From Mucilaginibacter cryoferens (GTDB lineage: Bacteria; Bacteroidota; Bacteroidia; Sphingobacteriales; Sphingobacteriaceae): 64,000 nt of DNA. Each line of letters begins with the position of its first letter. Position 1 is the stretch's first letter. This document shows positions 10,431-19,492 of this stretch, in pieces. The position numbers and the translations under genes were made by a program. The DNA is taken from contig NZ_JACHCR010000029.1 in assembly GCF_014205845.1 (NCBI RefSeq), positions 1 to 64,000 of the forward strand, in the 5' to 3' direction. Below the pieces are notes generated by a model. The model was given only the letters and a program-made list of their open reading frames with translations. It did no database searches and was not told the origin of the DNA.

Positions 10431-10472
10431 GTACGCAGGCGTAACAATGCGGTGTACGATTATGATACAATG
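10431..10472 (-). promoter_or_regulatory. Candidate upstream activator site shared with the adaptor gene
   Basis: The segment 10452-10472 matches 37191-37211 at 18 of 21 positions, and both have GTACGC 20-21 bp to their left. It lies 55-97 bp upstream of the -24-like GG, the same distance as at the adaptor gene. This is a plausible binding site for the NtrC-family regulator encoded at 37789. Confidence 0.5.
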
Positions 10473-10498
10473 GAGAAAGTTGGATTTTTAGAATTGAT

Positions 10499-10530
10499 AA
10501 AGGGCCGGTTGCAAATACAACCGGCCCTTT
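10499..10530 (-). terminator. Hairpin terminator after the solenoid gene
   Basis: A perfect 13-bp GC-rich inverted repeat (10499-10511 with 10518-10530) with a 6-nt loop, starting AAAGGGCC and ending GGCCCTTT. It lies about 30 bp after the stop codon of the DUF4097-like gene and before the P4 regulatory region, so it separates proposed units B and C. Confidence 0.75.
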
Positions 10531-10556
10531 ACTGCATAAAGCTTTATATCAGGAGA

Positions 10557-11576
10557 TTAGTTTAAATCAAGATTGATACGATTGCCTCTAACCGCTACAG
10601 TTGGACCACCGCCATTTAGTTTACCATCAATCTTTTCTTTTTCTTTTGTACCGCTAAAGTTGGATGTAAAGTTGGCTTCTACCCTATCGGCACGCAAATC
10701 GAGGTTTAAGCCTTGTTTGCCTGGCAACGAGATATTAACGTTGCCGCTTACATCAACTTTTACATATTTACCTACACTGTTAAATTGAGCGTGGAAACTA
10801 CCACCACTTGTTGACGCATCAAGCGCGCAGGCTAATTGGGTAAGGTTAATGCTACCGCCGGATGTGCCGGTTTTAAATTCGCCGGCAATGTTATTGCCGT
10901 TGATGCTGCCACCGCTGGTGCTGGCATCAATAGTTCCTTTTAAGTCGCTAAGGTGTAGTGAGCCTCCTGAAGTTTCGAGATGAATTTTACCATTGCAGTT
11001 AGCAGCCTCGATACTGCCGCCACTTGTTTCCAGATCAATATTAGAACCTGAATTACTCACATGGATGCTACCGCCAGATGTTTCGCCTTTGATTATACCC
11101 GTTAATTTATCAATATGCAAACTACCGCCACTGGTTTCAAACTTTTCGTTACCCTCCAGGTTATCAAGGTGGATACTACCACCGCTGGTATTTAGGTTTG
11201 TATTCACATTTTTGGGAACAAACACCTTAAAGCTTATGCTTAAAGAGTTTCCCCAGTTAGAAAAACTGCGTTTATTTTTAGCAGTCGCATGTACTTCGCC
11301 GCCGGTAACGGTTACACTTAAATCGTAATTTTCCAGGCGTTTCTGAATCTCTTCTTTGGAGAGATCGCGATTGCCGTTATTGCCCTGTATGTAAACCTCC
11401 ACACGAGGTGCTTCGCCGGCGGCGCCGCTTACAGTGATACTACCACCAGATGTATTTACAAATACATCTTTAACAGCGCCGGATATGGGTTTGGTTATGT
11501 ATGGGGTTTTGGAATCTTGTGCAAAAACAACACAGCTTTGGCAGGCAACAAAAAATAGCAGTAAGTGCTTTTTCAT
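10557..11576 (-). CDS. Secreted DUF4097-like beta-solenoid protein with 18-residue repeats
   Basis: A 339-residue protein with an N-terminal signal peptide (MKKHLLLFFVACQSCVVFAQ). The motif TSGGS starts at residues 42, 130, 148, 166, 184, 202, 220, 238 and 256. The last eight are spaced exactly 18 residues apart, which suggests one beta-helix coil per repeat. Residues 50-125 and 265-339 look like non-repetitive caps. It resembles the DUF4097 / putative adhesin family, whose function is poorly known. It is the only non-permease gene inside the permease run, between P5 and P4, on the same strand, and is followed by its own terminator. It could be a cargo, a scaffold or an envelope sensor for the system; none of these is shown. 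Confidence 0.8.
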   Translation of the reverse strand: MKKHLLLFFVACQSCVVFAQDSKTPYITKPISGAVKDVFVNTSGGSITVSGAAGEAPRVEVYIQGNNGNRDLSKEEIQKRLENYDLSVTVTGGEVHATAKNKRSFSNWGNSLSISFKVFVPKNVNTNLNTSGGSIHLDNLEGNEKFETSGGSLHIDKLTGIIKGETSGGSIHVSNSGSNIDLETSGGSIEAANCNGKIHLETSGGSLHLSDLKGTIDASTSGGSINGNNIAGEFKTGTSGGSINLTQLACALDASTSGGSFHAQFNSVGKYVKVDVSGNVNISLPGKQGLNLDLRADRVEANFTSNFSGTKEKEKIDGKLNGGGPTVAVRGNRINLDLN

Positions 11577-11641
11577 AATATTTTAGTTTGGTTTATTGAT
11601 AAGACCACCATTTAAAGAAATACGTTGCATCTGTGGGGAAA

Positions 11642-11706
11642 TAAATTCTAAAACCTAAATCTTAAATTCTAAAACCTAAAACCTAAATTCTAAACTCTAA
11701 AACCCA
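11642..11706. repeat. CTAAA-rich intergenic tract (solenoid gene-P5)
   Basis: Units such as TTCTAAA, ACCTAAA and TCTTAAA repeat with a period near 7 bp. The tract lies between P5 and the DUF4097-like gene. Confidence 0.5.
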
Positions 11707-11737
11707 AAGAGGAATACTTAGCCTTTTCACCAATGAA

Positions 11738-14134
11738 CTACTCCGACCTTAAACTATTCACGGGGTTGGCCAATGCTGCTTTTATAGCGTGGTAGCTAAC
11801 GGTAATAATGGCCGTTAATATTGCAATACCACCGGCAGCGGTAAATACCCACCAGGGGATAGTGATTCGGTTTGCAAAGTTTTGCAACCAGTTGTGCATT
11901 GCCCACCATGCTACCGGCGATGCTATTATAACCGACAAAAGCACCAGTTTTAAAAAATCCAAAGAAAGTAATGTGCTTATTTTTGATAGGCTGGCACCCA
12001 ATATTTTACGGATACCTATCTCCTTGGTACGCTGCTCAATAGTGAAGGCTGCAAGGCCAAACAGACCCATTGTGGCTAATATTACAGTAATATAAGTAAA
12101 CAAACTAAAGATGGCGGCCAGCCTGTCTTCGGCCTTGTATTGCAGGTTAAAGGCATCGTCCATAAAGGTGTACTCGAACGGTGTATCCTGATCGTATTTT
12201 TTGTAGATGCCTTGCATTTTGGCAAGTAATGTTGGTAAATTGGTGTGCGGTTTTATTTTGGCAAAAAGGCTACAGCCTTGCTTTGCCCAAAAGGTGGTTG
12301 TATCGGCCATTGTAAATAACGCCAGGGGCTTCAATTCATCAGACATAGACGTAAAATTGAAATCTTTAAGCACACCCATAATCTCATACTTTTTACTCCC
12401 ATCATCCAGGTAACTACCTACCGGATTAGGGGGCAGGTGCAGTTTGGCGGCCGCCAGTTCATTAATAACCACCTTTTGCCTGCCGGTAATATTAGTGTTT
12501 GGCACCGGCGGATATTTCCATTTTAAACCCAATAGCGGGATATAATTATTATCGGCTGTTACATTAATAATGCCCACGCTTTGTTCCTGTTTGGTTTTGC
12601 CGGCAACCCAAAACATATCATACCCCTTAAACATAGTGTGATGAGATGTGGCCACGCTGCTTACACCGGCAAGGTCGCCGATATCTTTTTTAAAAGCCTG
12701 GTAGTTTTTGGCAAGGTTTGATCCGGCCGGCAACATCACTATATTATCGCGGTTAAGGCCTGTATCGGCATGCCTGAAATAATACAGTTGCCGGTCTATA
12801 ATAATGCCGCAAATTATAAGGCCTACCGAAATAGCAAATTGCAGGGTTGTAAATACCTTGCGCACCATTGCGCCGCCGGCTTGTGTACTCATTTTGCCTT
12901 TTAAAGTTACTACGGGTTTAAATGCCGACAGCACCAACGATGGATAGCTGCCTGCTATTAACACGGTAATTATCAGCAAAGCAAACATCAGCCCCAATAC
13001 TACCGGGCTGTATAAAAATGAGTTATCAATCTTTAATTGCAACACATTTAAGAACCAGGGTTTGCACAGGTAACACAAGCAATACCCCAACACAAACGAG
13101 ATGCCGGTATACAAAGCCGATTCTACATAAAACTGCATAGCAACGCTTTTACGGCTGGCGCCCGACACCTTACGTACGCCAACCTCTTTAGCCCGAAGCG
13201 TTGCCCTTGCAGTAGAAAGGCTCATGTAATTAACCAATGCAAGCAACAATATCAGCACGGCAACCAGTGGGAAGATTCTGAGATATTTGGTGTTAGATGA
13301 ATCGCCAAAATTCATCCCGAGGTGACTATCAGCAATGGGCGACAGGGTGTAAATAATTCCATCAAAATCTTTGTCTTTTTTTGCCATTGCCTGCAAATTG
13401 CGTTTTAATAGCGCGGTATCTGCCGCGTGCTTCAGCAATAAATTTAAACCGAACGAGCCAAAGCTTATGCCCTGCGATCCGGTATACATCGAAGCTTCCT
13501 TCATCGCTAACAGGCTGCTTGCAGATGCCACGAAATTAAAATTGATTGACGAGTTTGATGGTGAATTTTCGGCAACCCCGGTGATATGGTAGGTGTAGGC
13601 GCTATCGGTTTTTATAGTTAATGTTTTACCCACGGGGTTGGCATTGCCAAAATATTTTTTCGCCATATCCCGGGAGATGACCACAGAAAACGGTGCCTTG
13701 AGTACATCTGAGACATCGCCGGCAAGCAACTTAAAGGAGTAAAAATTAAAGAAACCAGGGTCGGCAAAAAAGAGTTTATCTGCGGCAAATTTATTTTCGG
13801 GCGAAGCAGGGTTACTTACAACTGTGGGCCTGAAATAGGCCATTGTTCGTATGTAATCCTCAACCATCGGATTATTTTGCTTGATGATAGGCCCGGCGGC
13901 ATAACTCATATAAGCCATACTTACAGTATTGCCGCCCATTTTTACCGATGCATGAATGTTAAATATTCGTTTACCGTTTTTATGAAAACGATCGTAGCTC
14001 ATCTCATGCGTTACATACAGCATAATCATCATACAAACGGCAAGCCCGACAGCCAATCCCGTAATATTGATAAAAGTAAAACCCTTATTCCGGCTCAAAC
14101 TTCTGAATGCAATTTTAATGTGGTTACGCAGCAT
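11738..14134 (-). CDS. P5: double-FtsX (MacB-type) ABC transporter permease
   Basis: A 798-residue permease. The N-terminal helix contains GLAVGLAVCMMIMLYV. The first FtsX block has AKEVGVRKVSGASRKSV, with an unusual serine before GA, and the second TKEIGIRKILGASLSKI. The ending is KAALANPVNSLRSE. PFEYTFMDDAFNLQYKAEDR precedes the final block, where most paralogues have an SEQ or TEQ triplet. The first periplasmic domain differs clearly from the others and has few matches outside the YFGNANPVGKTL segment. It is the last permease of proposed unit B, directly ahead of the solenoid gene. The substrate is unknown. Confidence 0.9.
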   Translation of the reverse strand: MLRNHIKIAFRSLSRNKGFTFINITGLAVGLAVCMMIMLYVTHEMSYDRFHKNGKRIFNIHASVKMGGNTVSMAYMSYAAGPIIKQNNPMVEDYIRTMAYFRPTVVSNPASPENKFAADKLFFADPGFFNFYSFKLLAGDVSDVLKAPFSVVISRDMAKKYFGNANPVGKTLTIKTDSAYTYHITGVAENSPSNSSINFNFVASASSLLAMKEASMYTGSQGISFGSFGLNLLLKHAADTALLKRNLQAMAKKDKDFDGIIYTLSPIADSHLGMNFGDSSNTKYLRIFPLVAVLILLLALVNYMSLSTARATLRAKEVGVRKVSGASRKSVAMQFYVESALYTGISFVLGYCLCYLCKPWFLNVLQLKIDNSFLYSPVVLGLMFALLIITVLIAGSYPSLVLSAFKPVVTLKGKMSTQAGGAMVRKVFTTLQFAISVGLIICGIIIDRQLYYFRHADTGLNRDNIVMLPAGSNLAKNYQAFKKDIGDLAGVSSVATSHHTMFKGYDMFWVAGKTKQEQSVGIINVTADNNYIPLLGLKWKYPPVPNTNITGRQKVVINELAAAKLHLPPNPVGSYLDDGSKKYEIMGVLKDFNFTSMSDELKPLALFTMADTTTFWAKQGCSLFAKIKPHTNLPTLLAKMQGIYKKYDQDTPFEYTFMDDAFNLQYKAEDRLAAIFSLFTYITVILATMGLFGLAAFTIEQRTKEIGIRKILGASLSKISTLLSLDFLKLVLLSVIIASPVAWWAMHNWLQNFANRITIPWWVFTAAGGIAILTAIITVSYHAIKAALANPVNSLRSE

Positions 14135-14135
14135 A

Positions 14136-14214
14136 AATTCTAATTTGTAAAAACTAAATCCTAAATCTTAAAAACTAAACTCTAAAATTCAAATCCTAAA
14201 CTCTAATTTAATCC
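14136..14214. repeat. CTAAA-rich intergenic tract (P5-P6)
   Basis: Irregular heptamer-like units of the TAAATCC and TAAACTC type fill the space between P5 and the perfect heptamer array next to P6. Confidence 0.5.
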
Positions 14215-14221
14215 CCCATTT

Positions 14222-14298
14222 CAATGACCAATGACCAATGACCAATGACCAATGACCAATGACCAATGACCAATGACCAATGACCAATGACCAATGAC
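14222..14298. repeat. Perfect tandem heptamer, 11 copies of CAATGAC
   Basis: The 7-bp unit CAATGAC is repeated exactly 11 times (77 bp) with no mismatch. Its last base is the first base of the P6 stop codon on the complementary strand, so the array begins immediately after the P6 coding region. One reading frame through it codes a VIGHWSL repeat, but this has no gene features. Such perfect short tandem repeats usually vary in copy number between isolates. Confidence 0.95.
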
Positions 14299-16676
14299 TA
14301 TTCGCTCTTCAAACTCTTCACCGGGTTGGCCAGCGCGGCTTTGGTTGATTGTATACTTACCGTAAAAGCGGCCACTAATAAGGCGGCAGCGCCGGTTATT
14401 ACAAACACCCACCATTGAATGTCGATACGGTAGGCAAAATCCTGCAGCCATTTGTTGGATATGTACCAGGCTATTGGCGATGCGACAATTGCAGCTATAA
14501 CTACAAGCGCCAAAAAGTCTTTGGCGATAAGCAAGACAATGTTAACAATACTTGCGCCCAACACCTTACGAATACCTATTTCTTTTGTACGTTGCACTAC
14601 TGCAAAGGCAGTTATAGCAAACAAACCTAAACAAGCCAACACAATGGCCAATACCGAAAATGTGGTGAATACGCCCGCAGTGCGTTGCTCTGTACGGTAA
14701 AGCGCGTTGTAATCGTCATCCAAAAAGCGGTAATCAAATGGGCGGTGGCTGATTCTGCTTTTCCAAACTTTTCCAATGTTGGCAACCGTTGCCGGTACAT
14801 TATTACCGTCTATTTTTACAAAAACGTCAAACAGCATATCGTTATTGAGGAACAATACCAGTGGAGTAATGGGATCATGAAATGTTTTAAAATTAAAATC
14901 CTTTATCACTCCCTTTATAATTCCTGGTTCATTTTTTGAGATCGGTTTTCCGATGGCCTGTTCAGGAGTCCAACCAAGTGCTTTAGCTGCCGATTCGTTA
15001 ATAATAAATGAATAATGGAAATTTTTATACTGGTTGGTAGTATCCATCTGCAACAGATCGGCGTGTGTATAGTTACTGCCTGCCAAAAGCTTCAATTGCA
15101 TGGTGTTAATAAAATTTTCGTCGACAGGGATGGCGTTCACAGAGATCTTTTTCCCATCGTTTGTTTTAATGGCATCGCTCCACCCCACGTTAACAGGCTC
15201 GTCATAGGCTGCGGCTACCTGCTGAACACCAGGAACCGTACCGATAACTTTTTTAAGTTCATCTAATTGTGGCATTATTTTACCATCAATAGGTAATACC
15301 AATACGTTGCTTTTATTGTAACCCAGATCTTTATTACGGATAAATGCAAGTTGCTGTAAGATTACTACGGTTGAAATAATTAAAAAGATAGAGATAACGA
15401 ACTGAAAAACAATCAACGATTTACGTACACTTTGGCCAGAAGTAAAGGAAAAACCCGATTTAAGTATTTTCACCAGTTTAGCGCCAGACAATAGCAGCGC
15501 AGGGTATGCCCCGGCAGCAAACCCAATCACTACGCTTAAGCCTGCCAATCCTACAATTACTACGGGGTTAAACAATACCGGTATTTCTAATTGCTTACCA
15601 GATACCTGGTTAAAAAGCGGCAATACAAAAGCAGCCAATATAACTGCAAAAACAGCCGCCAATGTGGTTGTAAAAATTGATTCGACTATAAATTGCCAAA
15701 ATAATTCGCCTTTGCCCGCGCCCAAAACTTTGCGTACCCCAATTTCGGCACCACGGCCGGATGATTGCGCGATAGCCAGGTTTACATAATTTACACAGCC
15801 AATAATGAGTATTAATAAGGCAATTACTAAAAGAATATAGATATAAGTAAAACTCCCGGTAGGCTCAAATTCATTTGTTACACCAGAGTTTAAATGAATG
15901 GCCGTTAACGGCTGCAAATCAAATGTAAGGTAGTCTTTACCGTCCATTTTCAATTCATTTTTACTTACATCGGCCATATAATCCCTGAGTTTGCTTTGCA
16001 CAGGCTTAAGCTGGTCTTTGTTGCTAAGCAGCAGGTAAGTCATGTTATTGGCCGACCACCATTGCTCAGGCCCACTATCAGCCATGTAAAGACTAAATGG
16101 CACCACAAAATCAAACTGTATCTGTGAATTTGTCGGTACCGTTTCGGCCACGCCAGAAACTGTGAAATTTTTTGAGCCTACCTTTAAAACCTTACCTAAC
16201 GCAGCCTGGTTACCGAAATATTTTTTTGCTGCATTTTGCGTGATAACAATTTTGTCGGGTGCATTTAAAGCGGTATTAACGTCACCATCAAATAGTTTAA
16301 ATGAAAAAACTTTAAAAAAATTGGCGTCAGCATATAAAAAACTATTCTCGGTAAATAAGTGATCATCATAGGCAACCACCCTGGCGCGTTTGTATGTGCG
16401 AACGTACTCCTGCACACCAGGCAAAACCCTCGCTAACTGCGGTCCCGCTTTTGTCCCCGAAAGTGCAGATTGTTTCAATCCGTTGCCATGCGTGTACTCC
16501 ATATTTGCCCTTACAATCCTATTGGCATTGGAATGAAAACGATCAAAACTCAATTCGTGCTGAATGTAAATGCCTATCAGCAAACAACTGGTAATACCCA
16601 CTGTTAACCCAAGGATATTCACAAAAGCATAAAGCTTGTTCTTTTTTAAGTTACGCCACGCTAATTTTGTATTCAT
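14298..16676 (-). CDS. P6: double-FtsX (MacB-type) ABC transporter permease
   Basis: A 792-residue permease starting MNTKLAWRNLKKNK, so it lacks the usual RNYIK start. Its first coupling motif is GAEIGVRKVLGAGKGEL, where all paralogues have K or R before the glutamate. The second is TKEIGIRKVLGASIVNI. The end is KAALANPVKSLKSE. PFDYRFLDDDYNALYRTEQR leads into the last membrane block. It belongs to proposed unit B between P7 and P5. Its TAG stop codon touches the CAATGAC heptamer array. The missing basic residue at the first ATPase contact may make the two halves unequal. The substrate is unknown. Confidence 0.9.
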   Translation of the reverse strand: MNTKLAWRNLKKNKLYAFVNILGLTVGITSCLLIGIYIQHELSFDRFHSNANRIVRANMEYTHGNGLKQSALSGTKAGPQLARVLPGVQEYVRTYKRARVVAYDDHLFTENSFLYADANFFKVFSFKLFDGDVNTALNAPDKIVITQNAAKKYFGNQAALGKVLKVGSKNFTVSGVAETVPTNSQIQFDFVVPFSLYMADSGPEQWWSANNMTYLLLSNKDQLKPVQSKLRDYMADVSKNELKMDGKDYLTFDLQPLTAIHLNSGVTNEFEPTGSFTYIYILLVIALLILIIGCVNYVNLAIAQSSGRGAEIGVRKVLGAGKGELFWQFIVESIFTTTLAAVFAVILAAFVLPLFNQVSGKQLEIPVLFNPVVIVGLAGLSVVIGFAAGAYPALLLSGAKLVKILKSGFSFTSGQSVRKSLIVFQFVISIFLIISTVVILQQLAFIRNKDLGYNKSNVLVLPIDGKIMPQLDELKKVIGTVPGVQQVAAAYDEPVNVGWSDAIKTNDGKKISVNAIPVDENFINTMQLKLLAGSNYTHADLLQMDTTNQYKNFHYSFIINESAAKALGWTPEQAIGKPISKNEPGIIKGVIKDFNFKTFHDPITPLVLFLNNDMLFDVFVKIDGNNVPATVANIGKVWKSRISHRPFDYRFLDDDYNALYRTEQRTAGVFTTFSVLAIVLACLGLFAITAFAVVQRTKEIGIRKVLGASIVNIVLLIAKDFLALVVIAAIVASPIAWYISNKWLQDFAYRIDIQWWVFVITGAAALLVAAFTVSIQSTKAALANPVKSLKSE

Positions 16677-16682
16677 ATTTCT

Positions 16683-16760
16683 TAAAATATTAATTTCTAA
16701 ATCCTAAACTCAAAATGAGAAATTCTAAATCCTAATTTTAAAATCCTAAACTCTACTTTT
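16683..16760. repeat. CTAAA-rich intergenic tract (P6-P7)
   Basis: TTTCTAAATCC and TAAACTC-like units lie between P7 and P6. No open reading frame of note is present. Confidence 0.45.
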
Positions 16761-16825
16761 TAAAACGTTAAACTCCAACTTCATTAAATATTAAATATCA
16801 GTTCTTTAATCCAAATCTTGCAATT

Positions 16826-16861
16826 CAAAGCCCTCTCCTTTGGAGAGGGTTGGGTGAGGCT
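16826..16861. repeat. CCTCTCC palindromic repeat abutting the P7 stop codon
   Basis: A copy of the dispersed element, CCTCTCC-TTT-GGAGAGG with a GTTGGGTGAGGC flank. It runs into the P7 stop codon at 16860-16862, as the P3, P4 and P8 copies do at theirs. Confidence 0.7.
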
Positions 16862-19235
16862 ACTCGCTTCTCAAACTTCTTATGGGGTTCATTAACGCAG
16901 CTTTCAACGATTGGAAGCTAATGGTAACCAACGCTATCACAAAAGTTAAAAAGGCAGCCAGTACAAATATCCACCAGTGCAACGGCGTTTTATAGGCAAA
17001 GCTTTGCAGCCATTTATCCATACAGTAATAACCTATGGGCATTGCTATCACTGTTGCCAACAACACAGGTTTTAACAGATCTTTAGATATCAATACCAGG
17101 ATGCTTTGTACCGATGAACCCAGCACTTTACGCACACCTATCTCTTTGGTACGTTTAGCCGCCGTAAAAGAAGCCAGGCCGAATAGCCCCAGGCAGGCAA
17201 TAAATATGGCCAGCCCAGAGAAGATAGTAAGCATGGTTTGCTGCCTGATATCTGTTTTATAGGTTGTATCAAATTTTTGATCTAAAAAAGTATACTCAAA
17301 CGGATATATCGGCGCTACTTTGGCATAAGCATCTTTAACTGCCGATACAGATGCCGGGATATTGCCCGGTTTTAGTTTGATAACAATTACCCGCCTGTCC
17401 TCGCTTGGCGAAATAACCAGGGCATCCATGTTTTCTTTAAGCGAAAGGAAGTTAAAATCATCTACTACGCCCACCACATTACGTCTTTTATCGTCGCGGC
17501 CCCTGTTTTTTATCCATTTACCAATGGCTTGCTCGGGCGAGAAGCCTAATTCTTTTGCAGCAGTGCGGTTAATGAGTACAGAGTTTGTAGTATCTGTTGC
17601 AAACTGCGGCGAAAAATCACGACCGGCAATTATTTTTAAGCCCAGAGTTTTCACATATTCAAAATCGGCAAACTCTGTTCGCGATTTAAATACAGCGGGC
17701 TGACCTTCGGCATCAAAGGCGTGCATATCATAAAAGCCGCCCGGCTCGCCCGACATCAGAGATACTGACGACACGGTACCTGAATTTTGTAATTCATCTT
17801 TAAACGTTTTACGATGATCGTAAATATCGTTGTTGTCTATCTTGATCACCAGCGTTTGTTCTTTATCGTACCCCAGCGATTTACTTTTGATGTAGCGCAT
17901 TTGGTTTACAATAACTATGGTACCGATGATTAACATTACCGAGATACTAAATTGCAATACCACCAACGATTCGCGGAAAATACTGCCACCTTTACCCAGT
18001 TTCAGTTTACCCTTTAAAGCCTGGATAGGCGAAAACGCCGACATAAATATGGCCGGATAACTTCCTGCTAAAAAACCAACTACCACAATCACCCCAAACA
18101 GAAATAACCAAATAGGCGGGCTATTCCACGATACGGTAAGATCATAGCCCAACAATTGGTTATAGTAAGGCATCAATGTTAACAGTAAACAAATTGATAA
18201 AACGCACGATATCAACGCCAACATCAACGACTCGCCAATAAACTGCCATATCAAATGGTTACGTAATGCTCCCATTACCTTGCGCATCCCAACCTCCTTT
18301 GAACGCTCAACCGCCCTGATGGTAGCCAGGTTCATGAAATTGATGCAGGCGATGAGCATGATGAGTGCCGCTATTGATATAAAGATGAATACCACCGTTT
18401 TATCGCCGTGCTTCACATTATCAAAAGCCGAATATTGCTCAAAATAAATATCGTTAAGCGGTGTTAGTTTAAGATCAAATTTAGCACCAAATTTCTGCAT
18501 ATCCTTGCCCATGTATTTATCCATAAACTGGGTAAAACGGCTTTCGAGGGCGGTTTGACTGCTATGCTCATTTAATAACACATATACAAAAAGCCCGTTA
18601 TTGATCCACACGTTAAAGTTGGGATTTTTGGTATAGTTGGATATCGGCATCACCAGATCAAAATCGAGGTGCGAGTTTGATGGTACATCTTTAGCCACAC
18701 CCGTAACCTTCAGGTTAAGCTGCTTATCAAACTGAACAACCTTACCCATGGCATTATCAACAGAGCCAAAATATTTTTTAGCGGTTGTTTCGGTAAGTAC
18801 AACACTGTTGGGGTTATCAAGCGCTGTCGCACCATCGCCCCTAAGCAGCGGGAATGTAAACAATTTAAAAAAGCCGGCATCTACCGCGTAAACCTTCTTT
18901 TCGTTAAAGGCCTTTTCGCCAAATGATACCAGGTTGTTTTGCGGCGATACGCGCACCGCCATTTTTATGTCCTGTGGGTAATCATTCAACAATGCAGGCG
19001 CATACGGGCCAGACAGGTACGGCACCCTTGGCTTTGCAGGATCGAAGCCCCGCATTACCCGGTAAATATTTTTACCCTGCTTATGAAATTTGTCTACACT
19101 AAACTCATTCATAATATACAGAAATATCATGAGGCACACGGTAATACCCATGGTAAGCCCAAGGATATGGATCAGCGAAAATGCCTTTTGTTTATAAAGG
19201 TTTCGCCAGGCTATTTTTAAATAATTACGTATCAT
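16860..19235 (-). CDS. P7: double-FtsX (MacB-type) ABC transporter permease
   Basis: A 791-residue permease. The first coupling motif is SKEVGMRKVMGALRNHL and the second TKEIGVRKVLGSSVQSI. The C-terminus KAALMNPIRSLRSE departs slightly from the usual ANPV. PFEYTFLDQKFDTTYKTDIR lacks the SEQ or TEQ triplet seen in most paralogues before the last FtsX block. The second periplasmic domain contains the segment KNRGRDDKRRNVVGVVDDFN. It lies in the middle of proposed unit B. Downstream it ends at a CCTCTCC palindrome, and upstream it is preceded by a 250-bp gap filled with a minisatellite. The substrate is unknown. Confidence 0.9.
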   Translation of the reverse strand: MIRNYLKIAWRNLYKQKAFSLIHILGLTMGITVCLMIFLYIMNEFSVDKFHKQGKNIYRVMRGFDPAKPRVPYLSGPYAPALLNDYPQDIKMAVRVSPQNNLVSFGEKAFNEKKVYAVDAGFFKLFTFPLLRGDGATALDNPNSVVLTETTAKKYFGSVDNAMGKVVQFDKQLNLKVTGVAKDVPSNSHLDFDLVMPISNYTKNPNFNVWINNGLFVYVLLNEHSSQTALESRFTQFMDKYMGKDMQKFGAKFDLKLTPLNDIYFEQYSAFDNVKHGDKTVVFIFISIAALIMLIACINFMNLATIRAVERSKEVGMRKVMGALRNHLIWQFIGESLMLALISCVLSICLLLTLMPYYNQLLGYDLTVSWNSPPIWLFLFGVIVVVGFLAGSYPAIFMSAFSPIQALKGKLKLGKGGSIFRESLVVLQFSISVMLIIGTIVIVNQMRYIKSKSLGYDKEQTLVIKIDNNDIYDHRKTFKDELQNSGTVSSVSLMSGEPGGFYDMHAFDAEGQPAVFKSRTEFADFEYVKTLGLKIIAGRDFSPQFATDTTNSVLINRTAAKELGFSPEQAIGKWIKNRGRDDKRRNVVGVVDDFNFLSLKENMDALVISPSEDRRVIVIKLKPGNIPASVSAVKDAYAKVAPIYPFEYTFLDQKFDTTYKTDIRQQTMLTIFSGLAIFIACLGLFGLASFTAAKRTKEIGVRKVLGSSVQSILVLISKDLLKPVLLATVIAMPIGYYCMDKWLQSFAYKTPLHWWIFVLAAFLTFVIALVTISFQSLKAALMNPIRSLRSE

Positions 19236-19262
19236 AATTTAAAAACTCTAATAAATAAATCC

Positions 19263-19419
19263 TAAATTCTAAAAGGTAAATTCTAAACCCTAAAAGGTAA
19301 ATTCCAAACTCTAAGAAGTTAAATTTTAAACTCTAAGAAGTTAAATTCTAAACTCTAAGAAGTTAAATTCTAAACTCTAAAAGGTAAATTCTAAACTCTA
19401 AGAAGCTAAATTCTAAATA
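19263..19419. repeat. 21/22-bp minisatellite between P7 and P8
   Basis: About seven units of the pattern AAATTCTAAACTCTAAGAAGTT, or a 21-bp form ending AAAAGGT, run head to tail from about 19264 to 19420. The central units (19299-19407) are nearly identical. Each unit looks like three merged CTAAA heptamers, so it may have grown from the tracts found in other gaps. Confidence 0.85.
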
Positions 19420-19456
19420 TCAAGGTACTAAATCTACTATGCACCGCTATTCTTTT

Positions 19457-19492
19457 AAAGCCCTCTCCTTTGGAGAGAGTTGGGTGAGGCTT
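19457..19492. repeat. CCTCTCC palindromic repeat abutting the P8 stop codon
   Basis: A copy of the dispersed element with the inner palindrome CCTCTCC-TTT-GGAGAGA and the flank GTTGGGTGAGGCTT. It ends at the P8 stop codon (19492-19494). Confidence 0.7.

Noticed and set aside
14221..14451. Reading frame with a VIGHWSL repeat on the minus strand
   Set aside because: It is only the translation of the CAATGAC heptamer array plus an out-of-frame piece of P6.
14222..19419. CRISPR-like arrays at the heptamer and minisatellite
   Set aside because: The units are contiguous with no unique spacers, and no cas gene is present.
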